Assembly (NCBI GenBank): GCA_963780795.1
Contig: CAWADH010000007.1
Span: 1-64,000 of the forward strand
Source: DATJGR01 sp963780795
Lineage (GTDB): Bacteria; Pseudomonadota; Gammaproteobacteria; Pseudomonadales; Azotimanducaceae
DNA: 64,000 bases
Direction of reading: 5' to 3'
Shown piece after piece: positions 26,967-41,308 of the stretch. Within the stretch, counting starts at the first letter, position 1, and each line of letters begins with the position of its first letter. A model generated the notes under the pieces. The model was not told the origin of the DNA, searched no databases, and saw nothing but the letters and a program-made list of their open reading frames with translations. Both the position numbers and the translations under genes were made by a program.

Positions 26967-28268
26967 TCAGTTGAGCGTTACGAAATAGACGATGACGCCT
27001 CGCTGGTTCGCCGCGCACGTGCCGAGCGAAACGGTGACTTCGGGGTTCGTCGCAGCGAACGCCGTCGTTGCCGTCGCGGCCGGTGCCGCACAGGTGTGAT
27101 AGCTGACCAACGTCATGTTCGGACTATCGGGAACGTCGAGCGCAACCGGCACCGCATTCAGCGTTACCGATACGTTCTGCGGAACGTTGACGCCAGCCGT
27201 GGTGCTGCCGGCGGTGATTTCGCCCGTGCTCTGCAGATCGTCGGTGATGTTGATGCCGGTGGTGTTCGGCGAACCGACGTCGTTGCTGACACCCACCGCA
27301 TACATCAGTACCGCGCCGGGAATCGCTTTCGGGTTGTTGCCCGACAGCGTGTCGCTGTTGTTCGCCGAGTAGCGGTTGCCGTTAATCGGGTCCCACAACA
27401 CTTGCACGACTTTTCCGACGTACAGCTTCGCACCGGCCACCACGAACGCGCTGGTATCGGAATGCTGACCGTTGCGGATCACGTCCTGAACGCCCTGCGC
27501 GTTCGCGGCGAAGTTCCAGGTGAGGTCTTCGACATTGCTCGTCGCGGTGTCGGCGAAGACGTTCTGCACCACTGCAGCGTCGTCGGCAACGCTGACTGCG
27601 CCGCTGAATCCCGGTGCGTTGCGGCCGTTAGAGTCGCCGCCGATGAAGGCGCCGCCGCCCGCGACCGCTACACCCGCAACCAGCGTGAATGCATCGCGAT
27701 CGAGGTCCGCGGCCGCTACCGGTACGTTGACCACGACCAGCACGCGTCGCGTGGTGTCGCGCAGCATGTTCGTCAGCACGTAGTGGCCGCCGGTGGCCGG
27801 CAACACCGTGTCGGTGCCGGCTTCGTAAGTACCGTTGCCGTTCGTGTCGACGACTACGAGCGGTGCCGCGCCGACGAATGCGTTGCCGGTGCCTTGCCCG
27901 CCGAGGCCGGTCACGTTGGTGGCGCCGCGCTCGATCAGCGCGAGCCACAGGTCCTGCGTGTCGTTACCGGTGTTGCGGACGTCGAAGTTCAGCGCCGGAT
28001 ATGCGCTGGCACCCGTGGACGTCTGTCCGGGGGTTACGCTCACCGCCGTCGCGCCCTGCGCTGCAACCAGGGTTGCGATGGCGCGGTCGACGACGAAAAC
28101 CACCGAGGCGGTCTTCGGCGTTTGAGCGAAGCCGTTGACCTGATAACTCAACGAGGCGTTGTTGGTAACCGTCGTACTCGCGGCCGTACCGATCGCGAAC
28201 GCGGGAGCCGACAGCAGCCCGACGGTCGCGACGATGGCCGTGACGGTCAAAGATCGAAGGTACTTCAT
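26967..28268 (-). CDS. Exported DUF11-cluster protein, 433 residues
   Basis: It has a clear signal peptide (MKYLRSLTVTAIVATVGLLSAPAFA) followed by NNASLSYQVNGFAQ, the same opening module as the giant protein and the 30031 gene. The middle has an Ig-like region (FDVRNTGNDTQDLWLALIE). A later DUF11-like part (AIPGAVLMYAVGVSNDVG, ITDDLQ) runs to a final strand, VIVYFVTLN. Three Cys occur near the C-terminus and may form disulfides. The ATG is chosen because AAAGGA lies about ten bases upstream and the signal peptide starts there; the open frame extends further but into hairpin-rich spacer. The function is not known. It is likely a surface or matrix subunit. Confidence 0.85.
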   Translation of the reverse strand: MKYLRSLTVTAIVATVGLLSAPAFAIGTAASTTVTNNASLSYQVNGFAQTPKTASVVFVVDRAIATLVAAQGATAVSVTPGQTSTGASAYPALNFDVRNTGNDTQDLWLALIERGATNVTGLGGQGTGNAFVGAAPLVVVDTNGNGTYEAGTDTVLPATGGHYVLTNMLRDTTRRVLVVVNVPVAAADLDRDAFTLVAGVAVAGGGAFIGGDSNGRNAPGFSGAVSVADDAAVVQNVFADTATSNVEDLTWNFAANAQGVQDVIRNGQHSDTSAFVVAGAKLYVGKVVQVLWDPINGNRYSANNSDTLSGNNPKAIPGAVLMYAVGVSNDVGSPNTTGINITDDLQSTGEITAGSTTAGVNVPQNVSVTLNAVPVALDVPDSPNMTLVSYHTCAAPAATATTAFAATNPEVTVSLGTCAANQRGVIVYFVTLN

Positions 28269-28409
28269 GACATTGTTTCCTTTAAGAAAGGTCGGAGACC
28301 TCTGATGACGAGTTCGCCGCGTGCGAACGCGGCAAACGTTTCGAAGCACGGCGCCCGGAGATCCGGCGCCGCGTTTCGGAACACGGTGGGCGGTCGCGTC
28401 AGGCATGGC
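28269..28409 (-). other. Intergenic spacer with three hairpins inside the DUF11 cluster
   Basis: The 141-bp spacer between two cluster genes holds three inverted repeats: AGGTC-GGA-GACCT at 28289-28301, GCCGCG-TGCGAA-CGCGGC at 28316-28333, and a GC-rich bulged stem at 28350-28370. None is followed by a T-run on the minus strand, so these are not typical terminators. They could stabilise or process the mRNA and so set subunit ratios; that is inference. Confidence 0.5.
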
Positions 28410-28901
28410 CTACTGCAACCGCGCGTTGAACGACACGTAGCTTTGCGCGGCCGGCGCGAGCGCGGGCCCGAACACCCAGCGGATCGTCGTGTAGTCCGAA
28501 GCCGCTGCCGCCACTTTCGCGCCGTCGCGCACCACGGTGAGTTCGTTGGCGGGATGGAATGTCTTGCCGCCGTCCACGGAGAACTGGATGGTGGTTCCGG
28601 AGCCGAACGCCGAGTCGGCGATGTACTGCGTGTTTTCCGGCACCGGGTTGGTGATCACGACGGAACCCGCGTCCGCCGCTGCTTTGCCTTCGTTGACGAA
28701 CGTGATCGTGTAGTGCACGTCGTCGCCGGGGATCACCTTCTCTGCCGGCACGAGGCGCGAGCCGACCGACCCGTCCGGCGCGGCGACGCGCTCCATCTTC
28801 TGTACCGTGGTGGTCAGCTTCACGTCGGCCAGCGCCGGCGCGATCCAGCCGATACAGGCCAACAACGTAGCGAGCTTCAAGGTTCTGACTGTTGCGTTCA
28901 T
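28410..28901 (-). CDS. Small exported DUF11-domain protein
   Basis: A 163-residue protein with a signal peptide ending near ALA-DVKL. The mature part is a single DUF11-type Ig-like domain: VIPGDDVHYTITFVNEGKA, then VITNPVPENTQYIADSAF. The C-terminus is a beta strand, SYVSFNARLQ. It is the smallest member of the cluster and has no Cys in the mature form. Single DUF11 domains like this are common next to very large surface proteins in Proteobacteria, but their role is unproven. It lies 20 bp downstream of the preceding gene on the minus strand. Confidence 0.85.
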   Translation of the reverse strand: MNATVRTLKLATLLACIGWIAPALADVKLTTTVQKMERVAAPDGSVGSRLVPAEKVIPGDDVHYTITFVNEGKAAADAGSVVITNPVPENTQYIADSAFGSGTTIQFSVDGGKTFHPANELTVVRDGAKVAAAASDYTTIRWVFGPALAPAAQSYVSFNARLQ

Positions 28902-28921
28902 GACTCTTCTCCTGGAGGGAA

Positions 28922-30031
28922 CTATCTGATGGTTGCGTTGAATGAAATGACGACCGGTGCGCCGCCCCCGACGACGTCGCCCAGGGTCACCACGACGGTG
29001 TTGTTGGGGCCGTCGAATCCCGTGTTGTCCGAACCGAACGGTACGAAGTCGTCGTCGGCCTGCTGGCCGCCGGGAAGCGCGGAGATGGCGAGGCTCGACG
29101 CGACGTACGCGAGATTCGCAGGCAGCGGATCGCGTACGACCAGACTCTGCGCGGTGTTGCTGCCCGCGACGCCGACATCGATGCGGTAGTGGACGACCGC
29201 GCCCGGAACGAGCCGCGCTCCGCCCGTCGGATCGAGCACCGAGGTGACCGTCTTGTTCAGCGTCACCACCGCGGCGTCGACTCGGTATCCGCCGTCGGCG
29301 CGCAGACGCAGCGCGCCACTCGCGAACGTCGAGCCGACGACCGCAACGACGTTGCCGCCGCCCGCGGCCGGATCGCCGGCGCCCGGATAAGCGGTGCCTG
29401 GCGTCGGAAACGCCGGATTCGACGGATCATCGGTGCCGGTCGCAATGACCACGGTGCGCGGTATCGCACGCAGCGACACACGTCCAGCCGCGCCTTGCGC
29501 CAATCCGACGGGGATGTTCGAGGCGACGTAAACCGAAACACCGGTGTCGCGCACCAGTACGGGGTCGTTAGCGCCGATCGCGTACGGCGTGTCGCCGCCG
29601 GCGCCGAGCTGCAATCCCGGCGTGCCGTTCGTTTCGACGTAGATCGCCGGGCTGGTCGGATCGAAGTCGTCACCGCTGATCGCGGCATCGACGGCCAGGC
29701 GAAACGGTTCGCTGCCGTTGCCGGTGTTCGTCACGGTGAACGAGAGCCACGCGCCGGTCGCGCCGCTCGCAACCGACACCGCCGCCGCGTCCTGATTGAT
29801 CACGACCGCATCGAGCACCTCGTCGACTGCAACGGTGACGGTGTTGCTCGCCACGCCAGGCTGTGCAATGCCGGCGACGTCGAACGTCATCTGCGCGGTG
29901 CTGTCGATGCGCGCGCCGGCCGCAGTGCCGAGCGCAGCGGCCGATGCGCTCCACGCAACGAGCATCAGCGCGGCGCTCGAACGCAGCAGCGCGTCAATTC
30001 GACGGCGCGAATGGGCGCGACGAAAATCCAT
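28922..30031 (-). CDS. Exported DUF11-cluster protein, 369 residues
   Basis: First gene of the cluster. The signal peptide is about 35 residues with a basic n-region (MDFRRAHSRRRIDALLRSS) and a hydrophobic core ending near ASAAALG. The mature part opens with the AQMTFDVAGIAQ module and an Ig-like region (FTVTNTGNGSEPFRLAVD), matching the 433-residue protein. A DUF11 domain follows (LVPGAVVHYRIDVGVAGS, VVRDPLPANLAYVASSLAIS), ending in VVISFNATIR. The ATG at 30031 has AGGAG directly against it, which is too close to act as a ribosome binding site. An upstream GTG or TTG start that lengthens the n-region cannot be excluded. The function is unknown. Confidence 0.8.
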   Translation of the reverse strand: MDFRRAHSRRRIDALLRSSAALMLVAWSASAAALGTAAGARIDSTAQMTFDVAGIAQPGVASNTVTVAVDEVLDAVVINQDAAAVSVASGATGAWLSFTVTNTGNGSEPFRLAVDAAISGDDFDPTSPAIYVETNGTPGLQLGAGGDTPYAIGANDPVLVRDTGVSVYVASNIPVGLAQGAAGRVSLRAIPRTVVIATGTDDPSNPAFPTPGTAYPGAGDPAAGGGNVVAVVGSTFASGALRLRADGGYRVDAAVVTLNKTVTSVLDPTGGARLVPGAVVHYRIDVGVAGSNTAQSLVVRDPLPANLAYVASSLAISALPGGQQADDDFVPFGSDNTGFDGPNNTVVVTLGDVVGGGAPVVISFNATIR

Positions 30032-30511
30032 CTCCTGCTTCGGGCCTATCCTTAAACCAATCAACACGTTAGCGAGCACCGCTGCGAAATCCGTTAACAA
30101 GGTCCGCTTCGTCGGTTCGTTGACGTGACCGCGTTCACGCGGCGCCGCAACGCAGCGCGCGCGAGTGCGTTCGATCACGTTTTTCTGACGCCTGATGCAG
30201 CGTCCGGGTCCCCGACGGTCCAGTTACGGCGGTATCCCGGCGCAAGCGTCGTGCCATGCCGTCAACGACACGGCGCACAGCGCGCGACATGCGATACAAA
30301 ACAAGGGGATAGGTCGGTCCGAAGGAAGGACCGCGACGACGTCAACGTTCTGACGGCGACGCAACGCGGCGGCCACCGCTGCCCCGCCACGGCGTGAACG
30401 TGACGCGATGCGTCAACTGCGCGTCAACGCATCGACGCGGCAACCTTCATGGGAAAGCGCTCAGCGGAAAAGCACTCATGGAAAGACGTGGCTGATCGGC
30501 GCAGCGCGCGG
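30032..30511. other. 480-bp gap upstream of the DUF11 cluster
   Basis: I find no convincing gene here; the open frames are short, Arg-rich and lack homology. One hairpin is present at 30315-30333 (CGGTCC-GAAGGAA-GGACCG). The minus-strand promoter of the DUF11 cluster must lie in this stretch, but no clear -35/-10 pair stands out. No riboswitch was recognised. Confidence 0.5.
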
Positions 30512-30736
30512 TCAGGACTTCGAAGCGATCGTGGTGCTCTGCGTGGCTGGATCGTACGTGATCACCGCGCGTCCGCTCGCGAGTTGCCGTCGCACGGCGT
30601 CGCGCTTCTGCTCGAGATCGAAATCGCGATGGCCATAGTCGGTGCCCTCGCGATTGACGTAATCGTCGATCACACCGAGCAGCGCTTCGTCGGAGAGTGC
30701 CTCAACGGGAATGTTGATGATTTGCCCAGCGGTCAC
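30512..30736 (-). CDS. UPF0270 (YheU) family small protein
   Basis: A 74-residue protein recognised by IINIPVEALSDEALLGVIDD, YVNREGTDYGHRDFDLEQK and VRRQLASGRAVITYDP. This is the full pattern of the UPF0270/YheU family, whose function is unknown. The start is GTG at 30736, giving the normal family length; upstream the frame is out-of-frame sequence. The family is largely gammaproteobacterial, which is a clue to the host. It is transcribed divergently from the response regulator. Confidence 0.85.
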   Translation of the reverse strand: MTAGQIINIPVEALSDEALLGVIDDYVNREGTDYGHRDFDLEQKRDAVRRQLASGRAVITYDPATQSTTIASKS

Positions 30737-30908
30737 GTGACGTCGACCGCAACTACGGTACTTGCGCGTTGCATTTAAGTACCATACCGGCTTTGATCCC
30801 ATTGCGCGACGCGGGCTGGACAGCGTTGCTGCGCGCGATGGACGCGCGCAATAGATTCTTGAGTTCAACGGACCGCGCCACATCGGCATGCCAACAGGAC
30901 AGGGAACC

Positions 30909-31616
30909 ATGGCCGAACAGGAACACATTCTCGTCGTCGAAGACGAACCCATCACCCGCGAACAACTCGTCTCGTACTTCAACGACGAGGGTTTCAAGGT
31001 GTCGTCCACCGGCAACGGCGACGAAGTCGTCGGCCTCGTCAACGACACCAATGTCATTCTGGTTCTGCTCGACATCAAGTTGCCGGGTAAAGACGGGCTG
31101 ACGCTGACGCGCGAAATCCGCGCGCATTCCGACATCGGCATCATCCTGGTGACGAGCAAGCAGGAACAGATCGATCGCATCCTCGGCCTCGAAAGCGGCG
31201 CCGACGACTACGTGACGAAGCCGTTCGACCCGCGTGAGCTGCTGAGCCGCGCGCGCAACCTGATCCGTCGCGTGCACATTCAGCAACGCCAGCGCCGCAA
31301 GAATCACATCCGCAAGTTCGCTGGCTGGACGCTCGACCTGAACAAGCGCGAACTGACGTCGCCGGAAGGCGAGGCGAATCAGCTGTCGGCCGGTGAATAT
31401 CAGCTGCTGCTGTCGTTCATGGAGAAAGCGGGCGAAGTGATGAACCGTGACCAGATCATGAACCGCATCCGCAACCGCGAGTGGTTCCCGGACGACCGTT
31501 ACATCGACGTGCTGGTCGGTCAGCTGCGCAAGAAGCTCGGTGAACGGGCGGCCACCGCCAAGATCATCACGACGATCCACGGCACCGGCTATCTGTTTAC
31601 GCCCGAGGTCGTGTAA
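30909..31616 (+). CDS. OmpR-family response regulator (ArcA/TorR-like)
   Basis: A 235-residue two-domain regulator. The receiver has the acidic pair in VVEDEP, phospho-acceptor D55 in LLDIKLPGKDG, and the conserved Lys in YVTKPFDP. The C-terminal winged helix (DRYIDVLVGQLRKKLGE, IHGTGYLF) binds DNA. The ATG at 30909 is preceded by AGGGA; a longer in-frame start at 30888 is less likely. No ordinary sensor kinase is adjacent. The giant hybrid kinase beginning 57 bp downstream ends in an HPt domain that could phosphorylate it. Confidence 0.92.
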   Translation: MAEQEHILVVEDEPITREQLVSYFNDEGFKVSSTGNGDEVVGLVNDTNVILVLLDIKLPGKDGLTLTREIRAHSDIGIILVTSKQEQIDRILGLESGADDYVTKPFDPRELLSRARNLIRRVHIQQRQRRKNHIRKFAGWTLDLNKRELTSPEGEANQLSAGEYQLLLSFMEKAGEVMNRDQIMNRIRNREWFPDDRYIDVLVGQLRKKLGERAATAKIITTIHGTGYLFTPEVV

Positions 31617-31672
31617 CTTAGCTTCGGCTCTGTCCTCGACTGACTTCACCGGCGGAGCAAAGCTCACCGCCC

Positions 31673-38017
<6,345 letters not shown>

Positions 38018-38092
38018 CGGTCGAGCTTCGGTTCCCGGTGGAGGTGGGGGCTCGTTGCGCCGCTCCAACCATATCGAAGTCGAAGGAACCTC

Positions 38093-38923
38093 CTACGACG
38101 TAATGCGCAGCGGGATCAACGACGCTACGGCTGCGTCGCGACGCAGCCCCTCGAAATCGAACAGCTTCGGATCGGCCATCTGGGAGGGGCTGATGTTGGC
38201 GATGCTGCGCGCGATGTTCTCGACTCGGCCGGGCTCTGCCTTGTCCCATCGCGTGAGCATGTCTTTGATGATGCGGCGCTGCAGGTTCTCCTGCGATCCG
38301 CACAGGTTGCACGGGATGATCGGGTACGCGCGGTGTTCAGCCCACCGCGCGATGTCGGATTCGCGGCAGTAGTACAGCGGTCGTATCAGGATGTTGCGGC
38401 CGTCGTCGCTCTTCAGTTTCGGCGGCATCGCTTTGAGTCGCCCCCCGAAGAACATGTTCAGGAACAGCGTTTCGACGACGTCGTCCAGATGGTGACCCAG
38501 CGCCACTTTCGTGGCGCCGATTTCCGAGGCGAAGCCGTACAGCAGACCGCGACGCAACCGCGAGCAGACGGGGCAGTACGTTTTGCCTTCCGGTGTGAGC
38601 CGCTGGACGATGCTGTACGTGTCGCGTTCGAGAATGTGGTACGGCACGCCGAGCGCATCGAGATAGCGTGGCAGCACGTCTTCGGGAAAACCGGGCTGCT
38701 TCTGATCGAGATTCACCGCGACCAGCTCGAAGTCGATCGGTGCCGCGCGCTTCAGGCTGAGCAGAATGTCGAGCAGCGTGTACGAATCCTTGCCGCCCGA
38801 GAGGCACACCATCACGCGGTCGCCGTCTTCGATCAGGCCGTAGTCGCCGATCGCGCGGCCGACATCGCGCCGCAGGCGTTTGCCGAGCTTGTTGATGTCG
38901 TAACGGTGTTTGCGGTCGTCCAT
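38093..38923 (-). CDS. ttcA: tRNA 2-thiocytidine biosynthesis protein TtcA
   Basis: A 276-residue ATP-pyrophosphatase that thiolates C32 of certain tRNAs. The PP-loop SGGKDS lies at residues 42-47. The paired CPVC and CNLC motifs supply the Cys that bind the [4Fe-4S] cluster. HHLDDVVETLFLNMFFGGRLKAMPP is a family signature. It has normal length and a clear ATG start. It lies downstream of the GGDEF-EAL gene on the same strand, separated by a perfect palindrome that may act as an mRNA stem-loop. Confidence 0.95.
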   Translation of the reverse strand: MDDRKHRYDINKLGKRLRRDVGRAIGDYGLIEDGDRVMVCLSGGKDSYTLLDILLSLKRAAPIDFELVAVNLDQKQPGFPEDVLPRYLDALGVPYHILERDTYSIVQRLTPEGKTYCPVCSRLRRGLLYGFASEIGATKVALGHHLDDVVETLFLNMFFGGRLKAMPPKLKSDDGRNILIRPLYYCRESDIARWAEHRAYPIIPCNLCGSQENLQRRIIKDMLTRWDKAEPGRVENIARSIANISPSQMADPKLFDFEGLRRDAAVASLIPLRITS

Positions 38924-38984
38924 CGCCGGGTGCCGCGGAAAAGCGGCGATTCTGCGTCAAACTCGCCGCGAGCGAAACCGCCGG

Positions 38985-39023
38985 ATAAGTCACCGACGGT
39001 GCCTGGCACCGTCGGTGACTTAT
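38985..39023. repeat. Perfect 39-nt palindrome of the dispersed repeat family
   Basis: Two 19-nt arms around a single base, reading ATAAGTCACCGACGGTGCC on the left. It is the same family as the inner palindromes at 69-111 and 46140-46181, but its central bases differ in a compensated way (both arms carry the change). The TAA stop of the GGDEF-EAL gene is supplied by the right end of this element. No longer flanking block is present here. Confidence 0.85.
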
Positions 39024-41242
39024 TCGCCGAAGGCGCGCGCGAATGCGGCGAAGTCGGCTGCGGGCAGCGGTTTGGAGAACAGATAGCCCTGGATCAGATT
39101 GCAGCCCGCCTGCTGGAGGCAGCGCAGTTGCGCGTCGCTCTCTACGCCTTCGGCAACCACGTCGACGCCGAGAATGCGCCCCATCGACACGATCGAGGCG
39201 ACCAGCCCGAGATCGGTGTTGCTGCGCTCGAGGTCGTTGATGAACGAGCGATCGACTTTCAGCACGTCGAAGTGGAAGCGGCGCAGGTAGCTGAGCGACG
39301 AGAAGCCGGTTCCGAAATCGTCGAGCGCCACGCGCACCCCGAGACCGCGCAGTTCCGTCAGGAACGCGAGCACCGCTTCGTGATCCGCCATCAGCACGCT
39401 TTCTGTGATTTCGACCGCCATCCGCTCCGCAGGACCGGCGCGAACGCGTTCGATCAGACCGAGCATGTCGTTCGCGTGCTGCAACTGCCGGCCGCTGACG
39501 TTCATCGATACGCGCAGCTGTGCTAGCGATTCGTCGCTCCAGCGTTGCAGTTGCGCGCCCACTTCCTCGACGAGCCAACAGCCCATTTCGACAATGAGGC
39601 CGGTGTCTTCTGCAATCGGAATGAACTCGCCGGGCGGCACGAGGCCGCGCTCCGGATGCATCCAGCGCATCAGCGCCTCGGCGCCAACGACCTTCATCGA
39701 ACGCAAGTCGACGATCGGCTGATAGTGCAGCACCAGTTGCCGCTCGCGCACCGCCCGCCGCAACTCGGTCTCCAGCAGCAGGCGCTTCTCAGCCCGCACG
39801 TTCATGTCCGCTTCGTAGAACACGATCGCGTTGCCGCCGAGCTCCTTCGAGCGTGCCATCGCGGTATTGGAGCGCTGCATCACCGAACCGGAATCGGTGC
39901 CGTCCTGTGGATACAACGCGATGCCGACGCTCGCGGTCACGACGATTTCGTGTCCGTCCAGGCGAAACGGTTGCGCGAGGCTCGTCTGGATCGAGCGCGC
40001 CATGCGCTCGGCTTCTGCATAGTCCGAAAGGTCCGGCAGCATCACGGCGAACTCGTCACTGCCGAGCCTCGCGACGGTGTCGCTCTCGCGCGCAGCCATC
40101 GCTATGCGCATCGCCGCTTCGATCAGCAACCGGTCGCCGAGCTTCGGACCAATGGAATCGTTGACCATCTTGAATCGATCGACGTCGATGCTGAGCAGCG
40201 CGCCCGGTTCGACCCGGTTACGGCGCGGCACCAGCACGCGCGTGAGTCGCTCCAGCAGCAGTGTCCGGTTAGGCAGCTTCGTCAACGTGTCGTGTTGCGC
40301 CTGCCAGTTGATCAGCCGCTCAGCGTCCTTGTTGGCGGACAGATCCATCGACACGGTCAGATATCCGCAGCCGACGCCGCTGTCGTCGTCGATGCGTACG
40401 CGGGTCACCTTCTCCGCATACGCCTCGCCGGTCTTGCGACGTTGCCAGATTTCGCCGGCCCATTTTCCGGATTGCGCGAGGTCGCGGCGCATGGCGTCGA
40501 AGAACCGGTCGTCCTGCTCGCCCGACCCGTTGAAACCCAGTTGCCGGCCCACCGCCTCGTGCACGTCGTAACCGGTCACGCGGCAGAACGCCGGATTCAC
40601 GGCGAGGATGCGTTCGCTCTCGTCGGCGATCGACACCGCCTCGGGCGAAACGTCGAACAGCAGTTGGCCGAGCCGCTCGCGGCCGAGCACCGAAATCACG
40701 CCGCGCTGCGACCGGCGCGCGCGGACGCGGAACGCCATCGCGATGGCGCCCGCGAGCAGCGCAATGAACATCAGATTGATGCGCAGACTCGTTTGCGCCG
40801 CGGTCGACGCGGTGACACTGCTGCGCGCAATCAGCTGCAATTGCAGCGCGCGCAGCTCGTTCAGCGCGGCGCGATGCACGACCGGATCGTAAGTACCGAG
40901 CCGCAACGCGTCTTCGAGGTGCTGCATCGCGACCGACAACGGGCGCGCGTCGACACCATCGAGCCGTTCTATGCGCGGCAATTCGCGCCGCAACGCGAGC
41001 ACGAGATCGCGCGCGCGATCTTCATCGTACGTTCCGACCGGCCGCAGGGCTTCGGTGAGGCTCTCCACGACGTTACCGGCGATCGCGCGGTCGCGTTCGA
41101 GGCCGAGCGTCGGCGAGAAAATCCAGGCGTACCAGGCCCACAGCAACGCCGCTGTCAGCACGCCGACCGACAGCAGTCCGCCGGGCGGCGCGAAGAGGCC
41201 CGATCGCGCAATCACGCGCTGAGGCATTCCGGACAACCGCAT
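39020..41242 (-). CDS. Membrane PAS-GGDEF-EAL protein
   Basis: A 740-residue protein for cyclic-di-GMP turnover. Two hydrophobic segments near the N-terminus flank a periplasmic helical region. A PAS domain follows (LLFDVSPEAVSIADESE). The GGDEF domain has GSDEF in place of GGDEF (ARLGSDEFAVML), so cyclase activity is doubtful. The EAL domain looks intact: GAEALMRW, EITESVLM, ALDDFGTGFSS, KVDRSFI and AEGVES. The net activity is therefore probably phosphodiesterase. The ATG at 41242 is used; another in-frame ATG lies five codons later and neither has a strong ribosome binding site. Confidence 0.9.
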   Translation of the reverse strand: MRLSGMPQRVIARSGLFAPPGGLLSVGVLTAALLWAWYAWIFSPTLGLERDRAIAGNVVESLTEALRPVGTYDEDRARDLVLALRRELPRIERLDGVDARPLSVAMQHLEDALRLGTYDPVVHRAALNELRALQLQLIARSSVTASTAAQTSLRINLMFIALLAGAIAMAFRVRARRSQRGVISVLGRERLGQLLFDVSPEAVSIADESERILAVNPAFCRVTGYDVHEAVGRQLGFNGSGEQDDRFFDAMRRDLAQSGKWAGEIWQRRKTGEAYAEKVTRVRIDDDSGVGCGYLTVSMDLSANKDAERLINWQAQHDTLTKLPNRTLLLERLTRVLVPRRNRVEPGALLSIDVDRFKMVNDSIGPKLGDRLLIEAAMRIAMAARESDTVARLGSDEFAVMLPDLSDYAEAERMARSIQTSLAQPFRLDGHEIVVTASVGIALYPQDGTDSGSVMQRSNTAMARSKELGGNAIVFYEADMNVRAEKRLLLETELRRAVRERQLVLHYQPIVDLRSMKVVGAEALMRWMHPERGLVPPGEFIPIAEDTGLIVEMGCWLVEEVGAQLQRWSDESLAQLRVSMNVSGRQLQHANDMLGLIERVRAGPAERMAVEITESVLMADHEAVLAFLTELRGLGVRVALDDFGTGFSSLSYLRRFHFDVLKVDRSFINDLERSNTDLGLVASIVSMGRILGVDVVAEGVESDAQLRCLQQAGCNLIQGYLFSKPLPAADFAAFARAFGE

Positions 41243-41308
41243 TGGAAGTGACAGATATAAAGCTAGTTCACGGTTCCCGGCCCCGCAAACCACGCTCCGG
41301 AATAGTTG

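Noticed and set aside
26841..29189. Long plus-strand frame of 782 residues opposite the DUF11 cluster
   Set aside because: It is Arg- and Ala-rich, has no recognised domain and is antisense to genes with signal peptides and clear domains.
30032..30511. c-di-GMP or other riboswitch upstream of the DUF11 cluster
   Set aside because: Only one short hairpin is visible; no conserved riboswitch core was recognised.
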